From Bacteroidales bacterium UBA6408 (lineage in GTDB: Bacteria > Bacteroidota > Bacteroidia > Bacteroidales > UBA932): a stretch of DNA of 28,600 nt. How positions within the stretch are numbered: position 1 is the first letter of the stretch; the number at the start of each line of letters is the position of its first letter. Below the pieces are notes generated by a model. It was not told where the DNA came from, did no database searches, and worked only from the letters and a program-made list of their open reading frames with translations. The position numbers and the translations under genes are program-made. This document shows positions 24,277 through 28,600 of this stretch, one piece after another. The stretch is taken from positions 19,583 through 48,182 of the forward strand of contig DJPQ01000020.1 of the NCBI GenBank assembly GCA_002439805.1, read 5' to 3'.

Positions 24277-24322
24277 TCGTAATTAAAACTTGTGACAAAT
24301 ATAGCTATTTTGTTAATTACGA
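24277..24322. promoter_or_regulatory. Inverted repeat flanking the ATPase gene -7 box
   Basis: TCGTAATTAA (24277-24286) and TTAATTACGA (24313-24322) are perfect 10-nt inverted arms with a 26-nt spacer. The spacer contains the -7 element and probable transcript start. An autoregulatory or looping site is possible; direct TTTTGTTAAT copies also occur at 24267-24276 and 24308-24317. Confidence 0.35.
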
Positions 24323-24326
24323 CAAA
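24296..24326 (-). promoter_or_regulatory. Predicted promoter of the AAA/DUF4143 ATPase gene
   Basis: The minus strand has TTTG at 24323-24326, a 19-nt spacer, and TATATTTG at 24296-24303: a textbook Bacteroidetes -33/-7 pair. It lies just upstream of the start codon at 24267, giving a very short leader. Confidence 0.7.
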
Positions 24327-24330
24327 CAAA

Positions 24331-24358
24331 AAACATCATTGCCGTGACTATGCGGCAA
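24331..24358 (-). terminator. Intrinsic terminator after the GH3 gene
   Basis: On the minus strand TTGCCG (24353-24358) pairs with CGGCAA (24339-24344) over an 8-nt loop, followed by TGATGTTTTTTG. It lies immediately after the GH3 stop and would insulate the ATPase promoter from read-through. Confidence 0.6.
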
Positions 24359-24359
24359 A

Positions 24360-27173
24360 TCACATGACAAAATAGACATCGAAGTTCTCCACCGTAGCCC
24401 GTCCTTTTTCGACGACAATCCTCAACTCGGAGGCATCGGTCGGCGGGAAGGTCAGTTCATTCATTCCGGAGAGGCAGTGCTTCGTGGCGGAAACCGTGAG
24501 GAACTGGCCGCCTCCGTTTGTCGCCTGGACAAGGAGTTCCGCATCCGAACCGCCGCTGAGTATCAGACGCACGCCGCGCACGCTGCCCTTTGCCGGGATT
24601 GTCATGAACTCCCCCTTGCCGAGAGTGACGGATCCGGAGAACTGCACGTCGTCGGACTGCCGTGTGCGGGCGGGACGCGACGGGGCGGACGGGTCTATTA
24701 CCGAGAGCCTGCCCTTCAGGCGGATGTCGGTCGAGGATGCTCCGACCATAATCTCGAAATCTCCCGGCTCGACCACGCGGTTCATGTTCCTGTCCAGAAG
24801 GGACAAATCTTTCGGAGACAGGACGAACTCGACGGACTTCGTCTCGCCCGGATCAAGCGAAATCCTCTCGAAGCCGCGCAGAACCTTCTCGTAGGCCGTC
24901 AGCGAGGTGATGCAGTCCTCCACATAGAGCTGGACGACCTCGTCGCCGCGCACCTTGCCGGTGTTCGTAACCTTGAACGAGACGCGGACTGAGTCGGTCG
25001 GGGCAATCTCCGGGGAGGAAAGACGAAAGTCGGAATATGCGAAAGTCGTGTATGAAAGACCATGTCCGAAATCGTAAAGCCCGCCGTTGACACGGCTTGC
25101 CCAGCCGTTCGGACCGAGTTCCTTGCGTCCATCGACCTGAGAGGCGCGCTTGTACGGGAAGTTGAAAGGAATCTGCCCTACGGTGCGCGGGAATGTCACG
25201 GTCAGCTTGCCTCCCGGGTTGTACTCCCCGAGCAGGGCCATAGCCACGGCAGTGCCGCCGTGAGCACCCGGATACCAGGCCTCAAGAATCGCGTCCGCCA
25301 CCTTGTCCGCATAGTTCACGGAAAGCGGCCGCCCGTTTATGAGCACGACTATCACAGGCTTCCCGGTCTTCTTCACCTCCTTCAGCAGCAGGTTCTGCCT
25401 GCCCGGAAGTTCGAGAGAGGAGCGGCTCTTGTTCTCGCCGCAGGTTCTCGGCCCGCCGCCCAGAACCAGCACCGCGACGTCGGACGACCCGGCTGCCTTC
25501 ACGGCCTCGGCAATCCCCGCCAGTTCTTCCTCATCCGGGTCGGTCGGAAGAATCTCCGACTCCGGCCAGGTCTTGTCGACAAGCTCGCAGCCCTTGGCAT
25601 AGACCACCTCCGCTTTTCCCTCCAGAGCCGTGCGCAGCCCTTTCAGGACGGAGACATTCTCTGTTCCGAGAGGTCCGTAGTGAAGGCTGGCATAGCCCGT
25701 GTAATCTGCATTGGGACCTATCACCGCCACACGGCGCAGAGCCGCGGCGTTCAGCGGAAGCGCCTTCCCGTCAGTTCCGAACGGAGAGTCCGAGGCGGCG
25801 TTCTTCAGCAGCACGAGAGACTCAAGCGAGGCACGCAGCGCGACCTTGTTGTTCTCCACGCCGTCAACCTCATCGTCGGCGGCCGCATAGTCGGTCTGGT
25901 AGGGGCTGTCGAACAGTCCCACGAGGAACTTCACACGCAGAATGTCGCGCACCCGCTCGTCAATCACCGACATCGGCACGGTTCCCTCCGCAACAAGTTC
26001 GCGAAGGGGAAGCACATAGCTGTCCGGAGAGCGGAAGGTGCAGCGCACGTTCAGGCCTGCCATCACGCTCTGACGCACCGCCTCCTTCATGTCGGCGGCA
26101 ACATTATGCTTGGTGTAGAGATATTCAACGGCGTCGCTGTCGCTCACAAGATAGCCCCGGAAACCGAATTCGTCGCGCAGACGCTCACTGAGCCAGTAAT
26201 GACTCCCCTCGACCGGCTCGCCGTCGTAGTCGTTGTATGAGACCATCGCCCCGAGCAGGCCGGCGCGGGAAATCACCTCGCGCCACGGCTGAACATGGAC
26301 GCTCTCCACCTCATGCGGAGCCATCTGGGGGTCAACACGGGCCATTCCCTCGCGCGCTCCCTTGTTGTTGGAATAGGCCACAAAGTGCTTGGCGGTGGCG
26401 GCGACCTGAAAGTCCTCCTGCAGCCCGAGGGTCATCTGCACGCCGAGCTCTCCCACAAGATAGGGAGACTCGCCATAGACCTCCTCATAGCGGCCCCAGC
26501 GCTGGTCACGCCCCACGTCAAGAATCGGGGCATAGACGTTGGTGTAGCCCAGAAGCCTGCCCTCGCGCCCGGTGATGCGCCCGACCTCATGAATCAGTTC
26601 CCTGTCCCAGGTATGCCCCAGACCGAGCTGCGTCGGGAAATTGGTCGCCCTGTAGGCCTCCACGCCGCGTATTCCCTCGTTTGTGAAATCCACTGGAATG
26701 CCGAGGCGCGTGTCCTCGATGAAGAAGCGCTGAACCTCGTTCATGGCCGCCACATGGGTCGATGCCGGCCAAAGGTAAGGGCTGTACATCTCAATCGGCA
26801 TACCCCATTGGCGGAATCCGTTCAGATGCTCGTCAATCGCGCCCATTCCGTCCTTCCACAGCTTCTCCTTCCACTCCGGGGTCGGAAGCGGGTCGGCAAG
26901 AACGCGCCCGTAGCCGTAGAGAGTGACCATCTGGCATGTCTTCTCATCCGTCGTCATCCTTGAGAGCAAATCCTCCACCCTCGCGTCAATTTCCGCAGAC
27001 GGGTCTTCATAGACATCCTTCACTCCGTTCTTGTTGAGGTCTATCCACCCCTTGTGGTACATCTTCCTGTTCTTCGTCCTGAACTTGAACGCCGTCTCCG
27101 CAGAGAATGACTCAATCGTCAGAAGAAAAGCGGCGCAGCAGAGCGCGGCCTTAACTGTGGCACTGAATTTCAT
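24360..27173 (-). CDS. GH3-family beta-glycosidase with C-terminal accessory domain
   Basis: Exported glycosidase of 937 residues with a Sec signal (about 1-25, no clear lipobox). The order is GH3 (beta/alpha)8 domain (about 60-420), GH3 C-terminal alpha/beta sandwich (about 440-680) and fibronectin III-like domain (about 720-790). An extra ~110-residue beta-sandwich (about 825-937) is probably carbohydrate-binding. Motifs are KHF (262-264) and the nucleophile region YLVSDSDAVEY, with Asp345 as likely nucleophile; the usual SDW is SDS here. GENKSRSSLELPGRQ marks the acid/base region. It starts 19 nt after kdgK, so it shares the kdgK promoter and operator. Beta-glucosidase, beta-xylosidase or a related exo-activity is possible; specificity cannot be read. 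Confidence 0.93.
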   Translation of the reverse strand: MKFSATVKAALCCAAFLLTIESFSAETAFKFRTKNRKMYHKGWIDLNKNGVKDVYEDPSAEIDARVEDLLSRMTTDEKTCQMVTLYGYGRVLADPLPTPEWKEKLWKDGMGAIDEHLNGFRQWGMPIEMYSPYLWPASTHVAAMNEVQRFFIEDTRLGIPVDFTNEGIRGVEAYRATNFPTQLGLGHTWDRELIHEVGRITGREGRLLGYTNVYAPILDVGRDQRWGRYEEVYGESPYLVGELGVQMTLGLQEDFQVAATAKHFVAYSNNKGAREGMARVDPQMAPHEVESVHVQPWREVISRAGLLGAMVSYNDYDGEPVEGSHYWLSERLRDEFGFRGYLVSDSDAVEYLYTKHNVAADMKEAVRQSVMAGLNVRCTFRSPDSYVLPLRELVAEGTVPMSVIDERVRDILRVKFLVGLFDSPYQTDYAAADDEVDGVENNKVALRASLESLVLLKNAASDSPFGTDGKALPLNAAALRRVAVIGPNADYTGYASLHYGPLGTENVSVLKGLRTALEGKAEVVYAKGCELVDKTWPESEILPTDPDEEELAGIAEAVKAAGSSDVAVLVLGGGPRTCGENKSRSSLELPGRQNLLLKEVKKTGKPVIVVLINGRPLSVNYADKVADAILEAWYPGAHGGTAVAMALLGEYNPGGKLTVTFPRTVGQIPFNFPYKRASQVDGRKELGPNGWASRVNGGLYDFGHGLSYTTFAYSDFRLSSPEIAPTDSVRVSFKVTNTGKVRGDEVVQLYVEDCITSLTAYEKVLRGFERISLDPGETKSVEFVLSPKDLSLLDRNMNRVVEPGDFEIMVGASSTDIRLKGRLSVIDPSAPSRPARTRQSDDVQFSGSVTLGKGEFMTIPAKGSVRGVRLILSGGSDAELLVQATNGGGQFLTVSATKHCLSGMNELTFPPTDASELRIVVEKGRATVENFDVYFVM

Positions 27174-27192
27174 CTTTTATTCATTTAAAATG

Positions 27193-28227
27193 TCACCTCG
27201 ACACCCTTCCTGAGCCGTTGCCGTTCATGAGCGTCTCCACTTCCTTGACGCTCACGCGGTTGTAGTCGCCCTCAATCGTGTGCTTGAGGCAGGATGCCGC
27301 CACGGCGAAGTCTAGAGCCTTCTGACTGTCGCCCGCATAGTTCAGCAACCCGTAAATCAGCCCGCCGCCGAAAGAGTCACCCCCGCCCACACGATCTACG
27401 ATGTCCGTGATGTCGTAGCGCCTTGAGGCGAAGAGAGTCTTGCCGTCGTAGAGAACCGCGCCCCATGTGTTGTGGTCGGCGTTCACCGAACCGCGCAGGG
27501 TAATGGCCACCTTCGAGGCCTTGGGGAACTTCTCCATCAGCGACTTGGCCACGAACTCGAACTTAGCCGTGTCAATCACTCCCTCCTCAGCGTTGAACCC
27601 CTCCGGCTTTATGCCGAAGACCTTTTCCGCGTCCTCCTCGTTGCCTATAATCACGTCGCAGCCCGCCACGAGAGCCGGCATCACCTCTGTGGCCGTCTTG
27701 CCGTATTTCCAGAGATTCTTCCTGTAGTTGAGGTCGCAGGAAACCTTCACTCTATGTCGTGATGCAGCCTCGATGGCCTCCAGACAGACATCCGCCGCGC
27801 CCTGACTGATTGCCGGCGTGATACCCGTCCAGTGAAACCAGTCCGCGCCCTCGAACACCTTGTCCCAGTCAATCATCCCCGGCCTGATCTCGGAAACGGA
27901 AGAATGTGCACGGTCGTAAATAACCTTGCTCGGACGTGCAACCGCCCCCTTCTCAATATAGTAGATGCCGACCCTGTCACCGCTCTCGATGCAGAACTCG
28001 ACTCCCACCCCGAGCCCTCGGAGTTCCGCAAGGCAGGCCTTGGCTATGTCATTGCCCGGAAGCGCCGTCACAAAGTGCGCGTCCTCCCCGTAGTTTGCGA
28101 GTGAAACGGCGACATTTGCCTCCCCTCCGCCGAAAGTCGCTTCAAATTCGTGAGCCTGTGAGAATCTGAGATGTCCCGGCGTCGCGAGCCTGAGCATAAT
28201 CTCTCCGAATGTAACTATCTTTGCCAT
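27193..28227 (-). CDS. kdgK: 2-keto-3-deoxygluconate kinase, PfkB family (KdgK)
   Basis: Cytoplasmic sugar kinase of 344 residues that phosphorylates 2-keto-3-deoxygluconate to KDPG, linking UxuA to Eda. PfkB/ribokinase features are the N-terminal FGEIMLRL strand, GGGEANVAVSLANYG (33-47), the YYIEKGAVARPSKVIYDR sugar-contact region, and the second signature DRVGGGDSFGGGLIYGL with the catalytic Asp284. KdgK is favoured over other PfkB sugar kinases by the pathway context and by CDLNYRKNLW. The gene is divergent from uxaC with an operator dyad between, and is followed by GH3 in a two-gene operon. Confidence 0.9.
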   Translation of the reverse strand: MAKIVTFGEIMLRLATPGHLRFSQAHEFEATFGGGEANVAVSLANYGEDAHFVTALPGNDIAKACLAELRGLGVGVEFCIESGDRVGIYYIEKGAVARPSKVIYDRAHSSVSEIRPGMIDWDKVFEGADWFHWTGITPAISQGAADVCLEAIEAASRHRVKVSCDLNYRKNLWKYGKTATEVMPALVAGCDVIIGNEEDAEKVFGIKPEGFNAEEGVIDTAKFEFVAKSLMEKFPKASKVAITLRGSVNADHNTWGAVLYDGKTLFASRRYDITDIVDRVGGGDSFGGGLIYGLLNYAGDSQKALDFAVAASCLKHTIEGDYNRVSVKEVETLMNGNGSGRVSR

Positions 28228-28298
28228 ATATTACGATATATCAATAAATTATCCATTCATCAAAAACCTTATTCCGCTGAAATTCAGTTATCAGGCGA

Positions 28299-28306
28299 CA
28301 AAAATA
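28299..28306 (-). promoter_or_regulatory. Predicted -7 box of the kdgK-GH3 promoter
   Basis: The minus strand reads TATTTTTG, matching TAnnTTTG, about 72 nt upstream of the kdgK start. No -33 TTTG is seen; the operator covers that position. Confidence 0.55.
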
Positions 28307-28320
28307 GACATTTTTATTCA

Positions 28321-28344
28321 ATTTCCGTGTGCGTACACGGAAAT
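28321..28344. promoter_or_regulatory. LacI-family operator dyad between kdgK and uxaC
   Basis: A 24-bp inverted repeat with 9-nt perfect arms (ATTTCCGTG / CACGGAAAT) flanks TGCGTA, with the central CpG at 28332/28333. It is 26.5 nt from the kdgK -7 box and 19.5 nt from the uxaC -7 box, so one site could control both directions. Confidence 0.78.
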
Positions 28345-28351
28345 ATTTTCA

Positions 28352-28359
28352 TAAATTTG
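28352..28359 (+). promoter_or_regulatory. Predicted -7 box of uxaC
   Basis: TAAATTTG is a perfect TAnnTTTG element, about 47 nt before the uxaC ATG. The -33 region lies in the operator dyad and lacks TTTG. Confidence 0.6.
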
Positions 28360-28405
28360 CAGAAACTCCGAAAATTTGGTTTCATTTCAAAACTTACTTG
28401 AGAAT

Positions 28406-28600
28406 ATGGAAAATTTCATCAACGACGACTTTCTTCTTGAAAACGAATATGCCCGCGAGCTCTATCACGAAAGCGCTGAAAAACAGCCGATTATAGACTA
28501 CCACTGCCATCTCGTCCCGCAGCAGGCCGCTGAAAACCACAAGTTCGCCGACATCACCGAGGTCTGGCTCGGGGGCGACCACTACAAATGGCGCGCGCTC
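28406..28600 (+). CDS. uxaC: Uronate isomerase (UxaC), N-terminal part, cut by the window edge
   Basis: The first 65 codons of an amidohydrolase-fold enzyme that isomerises D-glucuronate to D-fructuronate (and D-galacturonate to D-tagaturonate), the first catabolic step. The visible part contains FINDDFLLENEYARELYH, then IIDYHCHLVPQQAAE with the H-x-H metal site (HCH), and WLGGDHYKWRAL, all close to the UxaC N-terminus. The frame stays open to the last base, so the gene is truncated only by the window. It is divergent from kdgK, with its own -7 box at 28352. Genes for fructuronate or tagaturonate reduction are not seen and may follow outside. Confidence 0.93.
   Translation, partial: MENFINDDFLLENEYARELYHESAEKQPIIDYHCHLVPQQAAENHKFADITEVWLGGDHYKWRAL

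Noticed and set aside
129..28600. tRNA, rRNA, CRISPR arrays, insertion sequences
   Set aside because: No cloverleaf, repeat-spacer pattern, or transposase motif was seen by eye on either strand.

Overview
The window reads as a Bacteroidota (Bacteroidales) chromosome segment. The evidence is SusC/SusD pairs, Bacteroidetes-type -7 boxes (TAnnTTTG), few Shine-Dalgarno sites, many lipoboxes, and DUF1735/DUF4361-type and fimbrillin-like lipoproteins. Base composition is fairly GC-rich except for one AT-richer gene, so a higher-GC Bacteroidales lineage is plausible, but I cannot name a genus.

Layout. (1) 1-128: a structured, gene-poor edge element. (2) 129-5115: hexuronate catabolism and uptake. 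uxuA (-) diverges from a LacI-family regulator (+), and the regulator converges on an eda-exuT unit (-) for KDPG aldolase and a hexuronate MFS transporter. (3) 5184-22990: one long minus-strand polysaccharide utilization operon. In transcription order it holds a GH28-like beta-helix lipoprotein, a ~52-aa small protein, a fimbrillin-like/CBM-like lipoprotein, SusC1, SusD1, a divergent SusC2, SusD2, a DUF1735/DUF4361-like lipoprotein, an Ig/PKD-repeat/CBM-like lipoprotein and a GH2 beta-glucuronidase. (4) 23053-24330: an AT-richer AAA/DUF4143 ATPase with its own promoter, probably an accessory insertion. (5) 24331-28227: kdgK followed by a GH3 glycosidase (-). (6) 28406-28600: the start of uxaC (+), cut by the window edge.

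How it works together. Surface lipoproteins and two SusCD transporters would bind and import a uronate-containing glycan, and GH28-like, GH3 and GH2 enzymes would trim it. ExuT would carry free hexuronate into the cytoplasm. UxaC, UxuA, KdgK and Eda then form the isomerase-dehydratase-kinase-aldolase route to pyruvate and glyceraldehyde-3-phosphate; the fructuronate reductase (UxuB) step is not in the window. Four near-identical dyads (core CCGTGYRCGNACACGG, central CpG as for LacI-family operators) lie at the promoters of uxuA, eda, the PUL operon and the kdgK/uxaC divergent pair. The natural hypothesis is that the LacI protein controls both glycan capture and monomer catabolism. No HTCS, SusR or ECF-sigma/anti-sigma regulator is visible.

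The least explained items are the small protein with a G8 tract, the ~340-nt PUL leader with a G9 tract, the duplicated C-terminal domain shared by two otherwise unrelated lipoproteins, and the identical operator-to--7 spacing at three promoters.
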